Source of the DNA: Voacanga thouarsii
Lineage: Eukaryota > Streptophyta > Magnoliopsida > Gentianales > Apocynaceae
Direction: 5' to 3'
NCBI GenBank assembly: GCA_026120185.1
Contig: JANUWF010001636.1
Span: forward strand, 1,302,001 to 1,366,000
DNA length: 64,000 nt
The position numbers were made by a program, and so were the translations under genes. Position 1 is the stretch's first letter, and each line of letters begins with the position of its first letter. Under the pieces are notes generated by a model. That model did not search any database and was not told the origin of the DNA. It saw only the letters and a program-made list of their open reading frames with translations. This document shows positions 12,843 through 25,057 of this stretch, piece after piece.

Positions 12843-14442
12843 TAAAGAAAAGAAAGATGGGTATAAGATGCATTTCACCTTTCATTTTTTGATGGCAAAA
12901 TAAATGCCAGACCACTGGCTAAACTGATGTGAAATGGTACCTTACAACCTTAGGGTATTAATTATTGAATTTATTATTGCTATTAAAAATGAAAGGTCTT
13001 CCAATGTAGATTACCATCACAGTGCACCCAATTCAAGCAAAGCTTAACCCAAGAAGACAGCCTCAAACATTTAATTTAGAATAGTCAACTGGCTGTGCAC
13101 GTTTGCAACATCTCCAGCTCTTTTATGCAGACAGATAGCTACTTCTGCCCCTTCCACTGTATCTTCATCATTTTCTGTTAGTCTCACATTAAGACAAAAG
13201 CTTTTACCTTTATTTGAGTGAGGGACACGATAATAAATACGCCCTCTATTTTAAAAGTTTGTGATTGACTGAAATTCGTTTATATTTGTAGGTATATATA
13301 TTTTTAATATTTTAAAATTTTATAAATAAGGAATGAACCGTTTAAATTGAGAATAATTCATTTTCGATATTTATAAAACGGAATATCTTTCAGTATTTTA
13401 ATAGTATCAAGATACATCATTTGATAATAATCTAATTAACTGTATTTCAATTATATCATTTTATTTTTTCGCTTTATAAAAGATTTATTTTGGTAACGAC
13501 CTAATCTAGTAAAAGTCATTTTTCAATTCCAATCGTCAAGTAAAGTTATTATTGTAATAATGTTTTTTTATGTAAAGATTAGAGATATTCTAATTTGAAG
13601 AGTAATAAAAACTAGTCGTATCTTGTCCAAATTGTCTCAAAATTTCAGATTAAAGCAACACAATAGTGGATGGACAATGGGCATTGGCTCAAAATCTAAA
13701 ATTGTATACGGTATTAATTCGATAAAATGGAGTAGATTTGTGCTTGCATTATCCAAAAATCAGAGTCAATAAAGTATCAGTTTCTTGCACTCAATGGTTC
13801 TATCATTTTGGCCACCACCATTATTTTCTAATGCTTGATTTTTATTTATTTATTTTGGGAGATGTAACATTAGTGGGGTAGAGTCCAAAACCCATTATTC
13901 AAAATCCTTGCTGTTACCTGTTGGATATAGTGTCTAATACGAACCTCACTCTCCCATCCTTGATGTTCTTGACCAACCAGACATAGGAGATAAACAAGAA
14001 GAGGGGGTCTCCATATGGAATTCCCTTTGCTGCCGGCCAAATCTTCGGCCTCATGATAATCAAGATATGTGGATAAAGTCTATTATCTACTTATCTTTTG
14101 CACCCAAATCAATGAAAGCAAGTCAATAAAGAGTCTAATCAAAAGTGTGAAACAGTACGTCATTTTCCTGGAGAATGATTTATGCAAAAAACCATAGTGC
14201 TGACCCTGAAAACTTATAACTTGAAAGTCTCAAACTCCTTCACCAAAAAGCTTTAAAATAGGCTATCTATATATATCACCTTTCATTGTACCACTAATAT
14301 GATGTATAGGATTTTGACAGAGGTCTCTTTGCATTTGCTTCTTTAAGAGTGCAACTGGTAGTGGTATATCTTTGTGGGGTATTCAAGTACACGTCTGCAC
14401 AATCGAAATGAATCTGCATCTGTCCACTGGAACATTGAATAG
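12843..14442. other. Intergenic; includes the 3' flank of the JAC1-like gene
   Basis: No conserved coding sequence is seen. A stretch beginning tacgccctctattttaaaag near 13239 resembles another MITE end, but I could not find a convincing partner. About 14280-14442 is probably the 3' UTR of the minus-strand J-domain gene. Confidence 0.35.
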
Positions 14443-17400
14443 CTATATGGCACCAAGTGAAAGGAAATGATCCCATGCTTCCTGGATGAAAAGAACAGCA
14501 CATTCAGCATACAAGAATTAATTTCTTTAACTGCAAAAAGAACGTTCAACAGTTATTTCAGACCAGAATATATTTCCTTAACTTCAGAAAAACATGAACA
14601 GTTATTACAGACGAGAAAATGCCTAGATAAGAAACTAGAATTGCCATGTTATAACATCCGTTTTTGAGTCATTATGAGTCCAGATATTCCACAAAGATAT
14701 TATGGACATTATCAATTGATTTTCCACTTCTTCCAGCAGACTGGTATAGACATCATATTCTGTATGTGGCACCTTAAGCAAAGAAAACAAATTTATTACC
14801 GAAACATTTTATTTTCCTTCGTCTGCTTATCATATAAAGCAGAATCTTGCTTTCCTGAGGGCATAATGAGTTGAAATCCAGCACCTTAAGGCAAAATTAA
14901 GCTAAAATTGCTTCTTCAAGGACATGACAATGAGGTTACATAGTGCAGGGATATTAGTTTTTGACCATCTATTGGCGTAGTGAAACATCAGGAAGACAGC
15001 TAACAGATCAAACTAGCAAACATCCTACTCTTCTGGAGCAAGGCAGTTAAAAAATAGAATTACACTCCTCTTTCCTGGGTCATTCACCAATTAGGATACT
15101 GTTTTATCTACTTTGATCTTGAAATATGAATAAACTGAAGAAAGCAACATGTTTTTAGTCACAACTGGGATGAGTTATAGCTCTGACTCTACCCCTCTTT
15201 CTACATACCTGCAGAATATCAAATACTTTCTCAGCCATATATTTGTGGTCAGATGCAGCACCCTTTTGCTGTAGCTTATCCGGATGCAAGCAAAGCAATG
15301 CTTTCTGATAAGCTCTCTTCACTGCACTTCCTTCAATTATATCAACCAGCGGCACAGGCTTCCATCCACTCTCAGGCCAAAGAACCTATGAGAATAAGCA
15401 TTTGCAGGTACAAGAACAAAAAGATAAATTAGCAGAAGATATTTAATGAATGAACCTACCTTTGTTTCTTTAAATTTTTACAGAACATCAATAAATTGCA
15501 TTAATGGAACTATCTTGGTTCAGAGATCATCAATTGATTTCTTGTTCAACCTAAGAAATAAATAAAAAACATTTCAGTCTGCACAAAAGCAAACTTAGAA
15601 ACTAAAGCATCAACTACCAAAACTAAAATCATTTTCTCAAAATTTGAAGAATTAAAGCAGGAGAACTGCAACTCAAATATATCCATAAAATATGCAAGTT
15701 ATCAGGTCATTTGTAGGGCGGCCATATATAGGTTCTTGGACACCAGAAGTGTTTAATGCTTTTGCTTCCAAGGGCAAGTTTCTGAACGAATGGATCATAG
15801 CTTGACAACAAGATTTCAATAAGGAAATGATAAATAAATTGCATGTCATAGACAAAGTTTTTGAAAAATCAGCTTCTTGCTGTAGGCTTCTGATACTCAA
15901 ACACAGAAGGCGCTAGAACACTGTAGTTTATCAGCACATCTTTTCTGAAATAGAGCATAAAGATAATCAGATATTCAGAAGTATCAAACTGGATTTGATT
16001 CCACATAGTGGAACATCAATGAAATAGGCATGTGCTCCTGTGCAGCTTAATTTCTAGAATTTAATATGGTCTTAGAATTCTTTATCTGTACATTGACAAC
16101 AAAATTGGAAGAAAGATGGAGAGAGAGATCTTACTAATTGTAAAGTTGACAGCAGTGAGCGGATATTTCCTTTCCTACCATTTGACCATTGTTGAATTTT
16201 GGCATCTAAACCCTGCATCAAAAGTTCTAGGATATGAAAATTGATGCTTAGAAGAAAAGTATGAAAGAATGTTCTGCTGAAGAATCCTTACTTTGATGCC
16301 TTCAGAATCTCCTCCAGTTTGTAAATTTTTGTCCAGAACATGAGGCAGTTCTTCTACCTATCAACCAATTTAACAGGATTAACTACTAAGGAACTTACAG
16401 AATACTAGCAGTATTTAAATCACATTCAAAAATAGGGCTGACTTACTCTTTTATAACATAATTTAGAATGGATAATTGCTAGTTCTTGGTATTATTATGG
16501 CCTTATTACTTAAACACAAGGATTTTGGATGGTGCCAATATCACTACATAAAACTATAGGGTACTTATGCATACAGCAACACATTGTATCCATCAAGTAC
16601 AGCGATTCTAGATCATAGGACAAGATAAATAAATAGTGAAATAATCACGTACCAGGAAATGTCCTTCAAAAGATTCATCACCGTTTTCAACTTTAGCTTC
16701 ACAACTATTGGGACGTAAATCTGAGAAAAAAGAAGCATCTCTAGTTAACAAAGCATGTGTGAATACAAACATAATGGAAGACTGGATTACAAGATGCCCG
16801 GAGTTTAGTTTGAGTTATGTTTCCCAATCATCATATGAAGTTTGATATACATGAATAACTTTTTGGCACTCACAAAGTTCAGCTTAAAGATTTGGATAAG
16901 CTTAAGTTGCCACAATTTCCAAGTTTTCCAAGTTAGTTCGTAGACAAACAAAAGAATGATGGTAGTGCTTCACATATTTCCCTGTAAGCAGAAATAAGAA
17001 TCCCCTTTATTGTGTTTATAGGGCTTCTTCATTTGGCTCTTTTACCAAGTCACAAGAAAAGACAGGAAAAGAACCATGCAACATTTGACAGGTAACATAA
17101 ATTTTTGAAAACAAAGATAACTAACCAGGAAAAATCTGAGCATTCTTCTCATTAGTAGATTGTCTCCTAGTTCTATGGGATGAGTTCCTTGAATGGGCAT
17201 CTTGTTTGACTTTATCTGGTTTAAGGTTATCATCCTCCTGCAAGATAGGTACATCAGATAAGCAAAACCACAAAGTAATATTGGGCAAATTTGGGTTTCA
17301 TCCAGGATGTTGAACCCTATGAGCTGCTAAATTGTTAGGAATATGGCTGTTATTAGTACCCTGCAGGAAGCATCCGGCATCTTTTTTGTACTGAGCGCAC

Positions 17401-19410
17401 GAACTTTCTCTTCTCTCTTGGTTGCACTGCTATTTTCATTGCCTTTCCATCTAGAGCTCTGACTTGGGATCTCAGAATTAGTCTGAGGCTTAGCAGAAGT
17501 TTCCTGGTTAAAGATCTTTACGAATTCTCTGACTTTTCCTTTAACTGCACTTTTATCGAAGGCTTCTCCTGGCTTTGTGGCTGAACCTTGCAAGGTAGCA
17601 TTAGCACCTTCTCCTTTATTAAAGTTGCTTCCTTTTGAACTGGTTTTCTTCACACTATTACTAATCTTGGTATGTTCATTAGCTGCAGTTGAAAATTTGA
17701 CCTTGTTTTCTTCTCCATCAGCGGTAGTGCCTAAACATGTGAAATAGAGTTGATGTCAGACACCGTACGGGAAAAATAAATGCTTAATACATCTTACGCA
17801 TTTACCTTGTCCTTGTCTTTCGTCATTGAAAAGTTCAGTCAGGGGCTTCTGCTCGGGCTTTTGAGCTTGCTCATTTTTTATATAAATGCCTTCCTCACTT
17901 TTCTCACATATTCCCTCATGCTTGGAATGCGACTCTTCTGTTTTTCTGTCAGAGAAAACATCACCATTTGGAATGGGATGCCCAGCAGCTTTTGGGTTTG
18001 ATTCTGATATTTCTGGATATGTCTCCTTGACCAGATTTTCAGATTTCGTCTTCCTTTCTTTGCTTCTTGCATCCTGCTTCTCATCTTTTACTTTGGAGGA
18101 CACAGCCTCAGTATTTACAGCTATAATTTCCTCTTCCGCTTCTGGTGAGTCCCTATAAGTACTCTCGCAATGAATTCTCCCACTAGAGCTAGCGCATCTC
18201 TCCATTTTGCTCTTGTATTTAGATCTTGATTTGTTACTCCTCAAAAGAGGCATCAATAACGGCATTCCTTTGCCAGCCCATTTGTAGATAGAGAAGTGAA
18301 ATTGGAAATTGTCAGTTGAAACATTGACATTTTCTGAATTATTTCTCAACTTTTCTCTATCTTTTTCGTTGATGCTTGGAGAAACTTCATGTGATAAGGG
18401 ACTCTGACAGTAGGATGATTGATCTTTTCTTGTTGTCTCCTGTAACTCTGTTGTTGGGCTCGAAAATCGTGATAGAGAAACATTTGAAGACAACGTACGA
18501 TTTGCAGAACCAAAGACAGCAAAGTCCGTTGCTTTTGTCAATTTGGCAGGAAGGCTACAACATTCATTAATACTTCAAGTGAGCATTCAGATTGTTCACA
18601 CAAGAGGAGACTGCAGTAAAAACGGCTCCTAACCACACAGTTTTCAGAAGTTCTGTACAAAATAAGCATACAGTAGTTCACAGATGATGGATATTCAAAA
18701 AGGTAGTTCAAAGTAACGATTATCTCAGCTTGACAAAAGAAGAGTATATATTAGATGAACATGTCAGTTTTAAATGAAAATCAATTCTTGAAAATACAAG
18801 AAAATGAAACGTCAAAACAAGTTGAAGTTCAAAGGAGGCCAACCATTTCTGAATGAATCTAGAGGCGTGCGTTGTATATTAACTATAAGGCACATCTCCA
18901 ACCAATTATGGAAAAAGTTTCAGAAGAAAAATAGATAGGTGGAAACAAAACGAGGTACCTGAACTGAGAAAGAACGGAGGTGCTGAAAGGCTCGGCTCTT
19001 GGTGGCAATGGCCTGGCGGGACTTAAAATCCGAGAACCTGGGCTAGAACCAAAAACATCCCTACTTATCCTTGGTGAACTATATGATTTGGAATGACCTC
19101 TGAATATATCATCAAAGAAATCAGCATTCTGACAGGACCTCCGGTTGACATTTTCTGCTCCAAAAACTGGTTTTTCATCGAATACAGACCAAGAGCTTCC
19201 TGGCAAAACTGCATTCTGCTCAGACTCCGTTGGTTCACCGAAACTGTATCTCATTCTCATTTCTTGCATCGAAAAACGTCTCGGTGGACCACCAAAGACA
19301 TCGCTGAAATCCAAGTCCGAGTCTTCGTTTGTCGATTTTGGGGAGTTCTGAAATTGGGTATGAGGATTATACCCCAGCAAAACATCTCCTCTCCGAGCAA
19401 AACTTTCCAT
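14443..19410 (-). CDS. JAC1: Auxilin-like J-domain protein, JAC1-like (chloroplast accumulation response)
   Basis: Nine exons on the minus strand: 19410-18959, 18554-17806, 17730-17360, 17237-17126, 16720-16653, 16357-16292, 16212-16135, 15385-15209 and 14481-14443. All introns are GT-AG with matching phases, giving 2112 bases and 703 residues. The N-terminus ([16 protein letters not shown], then [14 protein letters not shown]) and the C-terminal auxilin-type J domain match JAC1. The J domain begins about residue 633 ([11 protein letters not shown]), has its HPD motif at about 666-668 and ends EAWDHF in a 13-codon last exon. The middle (about 150-600) is Ser/Lys/Glu-rich and predicted disordered. 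Arabidopsis JAC1 is needed for blue-light chloroplast movement and is cytosolic; the Hsc70 partnership comes from the J-domain family. Family assignment is strong; orthology rests on the N-terminal match. Confidence 0.9.
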
Positions 19411-20239
19411 CTATACAAGATTTTCACTCAAGTATTCAAAACAGCAAAATTTGGCGGGAAAGTTTTCTATCTCCTTCACATTCAAGGTTCAAGATTCTGG
19501 CATGCCATGCCCATCAAAACTGTGCAAACTGAGAAATTAAATGCTGGCTGAAAAACAATGAAATTGAAGAATACGATTTCTCGACAATGAAGTAGCCAAA
19601 CTATATGCAAGAACTTTCAATCTTGAAACATTGGAAGAAAACATGTGGCTATGATCAAAGAACATCCTTGCACGAATGAAGCTTCTGATAATGATGCCCA
19701 GTATTGTCAAGAAGAAATCAGGAGAAGAAGACAGAACAGGGTGGGGTAAACGGGATATCAATGTGTAACTGAAACCACAAATGAGGATGCTGGGGGAGCT
19801 GTAAGTTGGCAAGAAAATGCTGACTGTGGATAAGAAAGGAAATACTCAGACGACAAATGAGAATGCCGCCAATGCAATATCTGCTTAAACTGAGTGATTG
19901 GATATTTAATTTCTAATGGCGTCTGATAGTCTACAATTTTTGTGATTGATTCCAAGTACTGTCAAATTCAGAGGGCCACTTGTCCAAACATGTGAAGGGA
20001 GTTAAGAAGCCTATGATTCCTATGTTGTCTGGTTTTTTGGAAATGTCCACGTTATCCATTTCACGTCTTTATCTTTCTTCTTTTAATTTCCCAAGATTGG
20101 TTGAGAAGATGGGAGGTTTTTGTTTATTGGTCGGATGTTACCTCGCAAATCAAGCTGAGCACAGGTGTAATTATTGGCATTACAATAATATACAAAAAAT
20201 AAATAGTAGTATTAATTATTTAAAAGAAAAGGTTAATAA
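19411..20239. other. Upstream flank of the JAC1-like gene
   Basis: The probable promoter and 5' leader of the minus-strand JAC1-like gene. The short open frames here overlap on both strands and resemble no known protein. The region ends at the AATAA target-site duplication of element A (20235-20239). Confidence 0.35.
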
Positions 20240-20595
20240 TGTTATAAAATTAGAATAGTGTTAGAATAAAATCTACACACTACACATTAAGAAAATTCTA
20301 ACTATTCTTTGCACAAGAATTTTTCTCTTTCTTTTCTCTCACAATTTTCTCTAATCTTTCTTTCACTAATCTTTCTTTCACAAAATAATGGTGTATTACA
20401 AGCTTAGAGAATAGCCCTATTTATAGAGCTCTAATTAGTGGAATACATCATGGCATACATCATCTTCCAATAATCTCAATTAGTGGTGTCTCCACTAAAT
20501 GGTGGACATCCATAAAAATCTTCTATAATAATTCACATAAATCCATAATTAGTGGAGCCTCCACTAATTAATGGAGATTCCAATAATTCATAACA
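20240..20595 (-). repeat. 3' LTR of element A
   Basis: Matches the 5' LTR at 25058-25413 in length (356 bp) and nearly in sequence. On the minus strand it holds a TATAAATAG box (plus 20417-20425). It is preceded on the minus strand by the polypurine tract. Confidence 0.92.
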
Positions 20596-20720
20596 CTCCC
20601 CATTGGATGTCCATCCATTACATAAAGAATATGCCTCGTTAAAACTTTACTAGATAAAAACCCAATGGGAAAAAAAATCTAGTGAAGGAAAAAGAGTACA
20701 CTATTCTATATGTTTGTTTA

Positions 20721-22900
20721 TTACTCTCCCTGATGAGATGATTCCTTTAAATCTTTAAACCGACGCATACCAATTTTATATCTCAACTTCTCAAATGTTG
20801 CAGTCGGTAAAGTCTTCGTGAAAATATCTGCGAGGTTATCACATGACCGAATTTGTAGCACATCAATTTCACATTTCTTCTGGAGTTCATGAGTAAAGAA
20901 GAATTTTGGTGAAATATGTTTTGTCCGATCTCCTTTAATATATCCTCCTCGTAATTGAGCTATGCAAGCTGCATTGTCTTCATAAAAAGGAGTTGGAATA
21001 TCTTTGATTGATGATAATCCACAACTTTCTCGGATATAATGAATCATGGATCTTAACCATACACATTCTCAACTTGCTTCATGAATGGCTATAATTTCTG
21101 CATGATTTAAAGAAGTAGCTGCTATAGATTGTTTCGTAGAACACCATGATATAGCAGTATTTCCACATGTAAATAGATAGCCCGTTTGAGAATGTGCTTT
21201 ATGTGGATCAGATAAATAACCAGCATCTGCATAACCTATCAATGTTGGATTGGTTTTATTTGAATAAAATAATTCGAGATCAATTGTACCTTGGAGATAT
21301 CTAAGGACTTGTTTAATTCCATTCCAATGTCGTCGTGTTGGTGAAGAACTAAATCTTGCTAATAAATTGACAGCAAAAACAATATCAGGTCGTGTATTAT
21401 TAGCAAGATACATCAATGCACCAATTGCACTGAGATATGGTACTTCAGGACCAAGGAGTTCTTCATCATTTTCTTGAGGTCGGAAAGGATCTTTATCCAC
21501 ATTTAATGATCGGACGATCATTGGAATACTCTATGGATGTGCTTTGTCCATGTAAAATCTTTTTAGCACTTTTGCTGTATATGTTGATTGATGAATAAAT
21601 GTTCCACTCTCCAGATGTTCAATTTGTAAACCAAGGCAAAATTTGGTTTTACCAAAATCCTTGATTTCGAATTCTCTTTTTAAATAATCAATTGTTTATT
21701 GGAGCTCTTCAGGAATTCCAATAAGATTAATATCATCAACATATATAGCTAATATCACAAATTTAGAACCAGATTTCTTAATAAAAACACATGGACATAC
21801 CTGGTCATTTTTAAATCCCGCTTTTAATAAATATTCACTAAGACGTGTGAACCACATGCGCCCAGATTGCTTCGAGCCATATAATGATTTCTGCAACTTG
21901 ATGGAGTAATTTTCACGAGGATAATGTTTATATGCTTCGAGCATATAAAATCCTTCGGGATTTTCATGTAAACATCATTTTCTAAATTTCCATACAAGTA
22001 AGCAAGTGACAACATCTAATAGGCACATATCTATCTTTTCATGTATTGCCAAACTGATAAGATATCGGAGTGTAATAGCATCAACAACAGGAGAATAAGT
22101 TTCATCATAATCAATACCTGGTCTTTGTGAAAAACCTTGGGCTACTAATCGCGCTTTATATCGAACGATTTCACTCTTTTCATTGCGCTTTCGCACAAAT
22201 ATCCATTTGTAGCCAACAGGTTTTACACCTTCCGGTGTTCGGATCTGCAGTCCGAAGACTTCACGTTGTGTCGGTGCATTTAACTCCGATTGAATCGCAT
22301 CTTTCCATTGCAGCCAATCTTTTCTATGCCGACATTCATCAACTGATATTGGTTCAGGATCATCACTATCCTGTATAACATCAAGAGATATTATATGCAA
22401 ACATATGATCAATAATTGTTTCTATCCGATTCCAATTTCTATCGAAAGTGGTATAATGGATAGAAATTTCAGTGTTACTTTCATTTATGTCTGGTTCTTT
22501 GTCATAAGTTTTCTCTTGGTCTTTATCATTCTTTGCTTTAATATGATCATCTGGACCATTAATCATCTCTTCTTTCGAGGATTTTTATCTTTAGAACTAA
22601 GAGGTCGGCCATGCTTCTGGCATGCTTTTGGCTCAGCAGTTATATGTAAAATCTTTTGTTCTGTTGGAACTTCAATTAGAATAGGAGCATTTATAGCTGG
22701 CATATGCGATTTTGTTACTCTTCTAGAGTCAACAAAAACGTCTGGCATTTGATTTGCAATGCTTTACAAATGAATTATCTTTTGAACTTCAAGTTCACAC
22801 GCGCTTGTATGCGGATCAAGATAATTTAATGATGTTGTCCAATCACGATCTTTCTTGTACTGTTTCTGTTCTCCCCCTAATTTAGGGAATAATGATTTCA
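20721..22900 (-). pseudogene. Copia reverse transcriptase / RNase H remnant of element A
   Basis: Read from 22900 downwards, this holds the segment just after integrase (LFPKLGGEQ), the Copia RT (KARLVAQGFSQRPGIDYDET, QKSLYGSKQSGRMWF and the catalytic YVDD near 21740) and RNase H (IGYADAGYLSDPHKA, LADIFTKTLPTATFEKLRYK). There are several frameshifts and stops, for example after the LLDVVT segment near 22000, before the YGNLENDVYMKIP block, and a stop before ECVWLRSMIHY near 21070. It cannot make one full polyprotein. Integrase and protease are absent, replaced upstream by the RKD segment. Confidence 0.88.
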
Positions 22901-23062
22901 CAAGAGAATAAGAAAAGAAATATAAGAAAATGATGACAAGCAGGAAATGCCAAGAAAAATATCTCCTTTTTTTTTTCACTCTTCCCGGTACCGACTTTTC
23001 ATCTTCCTCCCTTGTCTTTTCTTCTCCTCCGACCCTCTACCTACCATCTACCTCTTCTTCTT

Positions 23063-23116
<54 letters not shown>

Positions 23117-24475
23117 GTATCGATATATATCTCAGTTATCAGTCATTAGTAAATATTAAAAACAAAAATCACAAAGCAGATATGGAGACTCGTAATTCAT
23201 TTGAGACATGGTCAAATTTTGACTCGGTTTCTGCAGCAGATGTTGATGTATTTTCCTTTCCAAACCAATCGCTTCTGCCTAATTCGAACGCAGAAGATTT
23301 TGATATGTTTTCCTTTCCAAACCAATCGCTTTCTCCTAATTTCAGGTGAGATACCTTTGAGGGCTTCCATTTGTTTTTAGTATGCTTGATAATGAAATTA
23401 AACTCTCTTTTGGTTTGTTTTTTATGTAAATCAGTGGAAGTTTTGAACATACTGTTTTGGACCAAGTTGATCTGCCCCTACAAGAGACTGCTTTTGATAC
23501 TGTTCCTCTTGATGCTCTTCCTTTGAATGAGGATATGCTTGTGCATGATCCTTTCTACTCTCTAATGGATTTTGAACAAAGCTAGAATATGTTTCCAGGT
23601 TATTATACATTTAAACATGGATTTTGAATGGTATTACCTTTACTGATATTATTTTCTTTTTCTAGGAGAAATAATGAGTGGTCTTGGCAACGAAGTCGGA
23701 GTAAGTACTCATGAAATGCATAATATCGAAGTTCAAGATATTATTGCAGACAAAATTCCGGGGAGAAGAAGATGATTAAGAGGCGAGAGAGAGAAGAAGG
23801 GCAATAACTCCCAGACACTATCAAGAGAAATAATTTCGCAGTACTTTTACCTACCAATCAAGAGCGCAGCCAAAGAACTGAATATTGGCATAACCCATCT
23901 CAAGAAAAGATGTAGGGAGTTAGGAATTCATCGATGGCCTCACAGGAAATTGGTGAGCTTGGAGACCATAATCAAGAATGTTCAGGTTCTCTCTTATACA
24001 TACTTATAATTTGCAAGTATGAAACTATGAAAGATTTATAAGTAAATAACCGATTATATCACTTCGATTTACAGGAGACAAGCATGCTTCAAAGCCAAAT
24101 ATAATAAGAAATTTAATTATAATAAACTTAAGGAGATCATAAAATCTTAAGACTCATTTTGCAGTAATTTTACGGCTAATTCTGCTGCTAGTCTCGATGC
24201 TGACTCAAAGGGGAAAGAAAATGAGGAGGATGTCGAAAAAGAGGAGCTGAAGTCCATAATTACTAATTTTTTGTCTTCCTCTAATGTAAATATTGAAAAA
24301 GAACAATTACAAACTTTCATCTTACATTTGTCAGCTCAATTACAAAAGAGCAACTATAAGCATGTATCCTCAAGTTCATATGAACACTAGTGATATGAAT
24401 AAAAGATGTGATGCTTATTATTAATGAAAATATATTTTTCCCTTATTATCTTTTCTGTTCTACTTCAGGTGGCCA
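22900..24475 (+). pseudogene. Captured RWP-RK (RKD-type) transcription factor gene segment in element A
   Basis: Plus strand, opposite to the element. The first exon appears to run 23182-23345 (MET-RNSFETWSNFDS; repeated VFSFPNQS motifs) with a GTGAGA donor. A second runs about 23435-23598 (GSFEHTVLDQVDLPLQETAF; acidic and hydrophobic, as in RKD N-termini). Then come an EWSWQRS segment and the RWP-RK domain (SQYFYLPIKSAAKELNIG, LKKRCRELG, RWPHRK at 23932-23949). RQACFKAKYNKK, a conserved RKD C-terminal motif, follows an intron. Defects are a TAG in the second exon near 23582 (CAAAGCTAG, where element C has CAAAGCCAT), one extra base before the domain near 23783, and loss of about 135 bp present in element C. 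RKDs control egg-cell and embryo programmes. The family call is strong; function here is doubtful. Confidence 0.85.
23066..23115. repeat. (CA)n(TA)n microsatellite 5' of the RKD segment in element A
   Basis: A run of about 18 CA units followed by TA repeats, just upstream of the first RKD exon. Element C has only a (TA)n tract at the equivalent place (about 53984-54010). Confidence 0.9.
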
Positions 24476-25040
24476 GTATTTCTCTGTGATAAGGGAAATA
24501 TCAAGTGTGTCCATGACCATAACCATGGCCACTGCCACAACTACGACTATAACGATGGCTTCTGTTGGAGCCAACAGCATTCACTTCTGGGAGTGCTGTT
24601 GAGCCAGTTCATCTGGCTTCATGATTTCTCAATAATAACTCATGTTAAAGCTGTCAATTTTGGATACCCTTTTTCTCGATATTATTACTGTAGGACATGA
24701 AAAGTGGAGAATGTCTTCTCCAATATAACTTCATCAATAACTTTTTCTCCGTAAAATTTTTAACTAAGATGTAGTTTTATACATCACAGAGTTCACGGTT
24801 TTACAATCTTGCAACTTCAGGTGCAACCATTCATACCGTGCAGTGGGTAGTACGACCATCTTCAGGTGGTCAAATCTTTCTTTTTATCCACATGACATAT
24901 GGATCTCCTTTTTTTTAGCATTTAGATGCATTTCTGTATGACATATAAATTTTTTTTTTTTAGAAATATCAAGGGCTACAAATTCGAATTTAGCGAGATC
25001 AATAAATGCGTACTTGTCTTCTGGTTTTAATAATGGCAGA
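24476..25040 (-). pseudogene. gag remnant of element A
   Basis: On the minus strand the leader runs into a Copia gag start (LAKFEFVALDIS, compare LTKLEFAALDII in element B), then scattered gag pieces (HQKMVVLP-like and LLRNHEA-like) and the Gly/His-rich GHGYGHGH tail. Frameshifts, stops and deletions make it non-coding. The zinc knuckle that should follow is missing because the RKD segment begins there. Confidence 0.75.
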
Positions 25041-25057
25041 GACTCGTGCTGATAACG

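Noticed and set aside
12529..12915. Minus-strand open frame of 128 codons, hydrophobic
   Set aside because: It overlaps a Stowaway-like MITE, is Phe/Ile/Leu-rich as expected from AT-rich DNA, and matches no family.
15673..15900. Open frame inside the JAC1-like gene
   Set aside because: It lies in an intron of the well-supported JAC1-like model and has no conserved residues.
22930..23160. Long CA repeat taken as part of a coding frame (poly-His/Thr)
   Set aside because: It is a microsatellite in the 5' flank of the captured RKD segment, and the equivalent position in element C is a different repeat.
24408..24602. Plus-strand frame rich in Thr (TITMATATTTT)
   Set aside because: It is the antisense shadow of the Gly/His-rich gag tail of element A, and the same shadow appears in element C.
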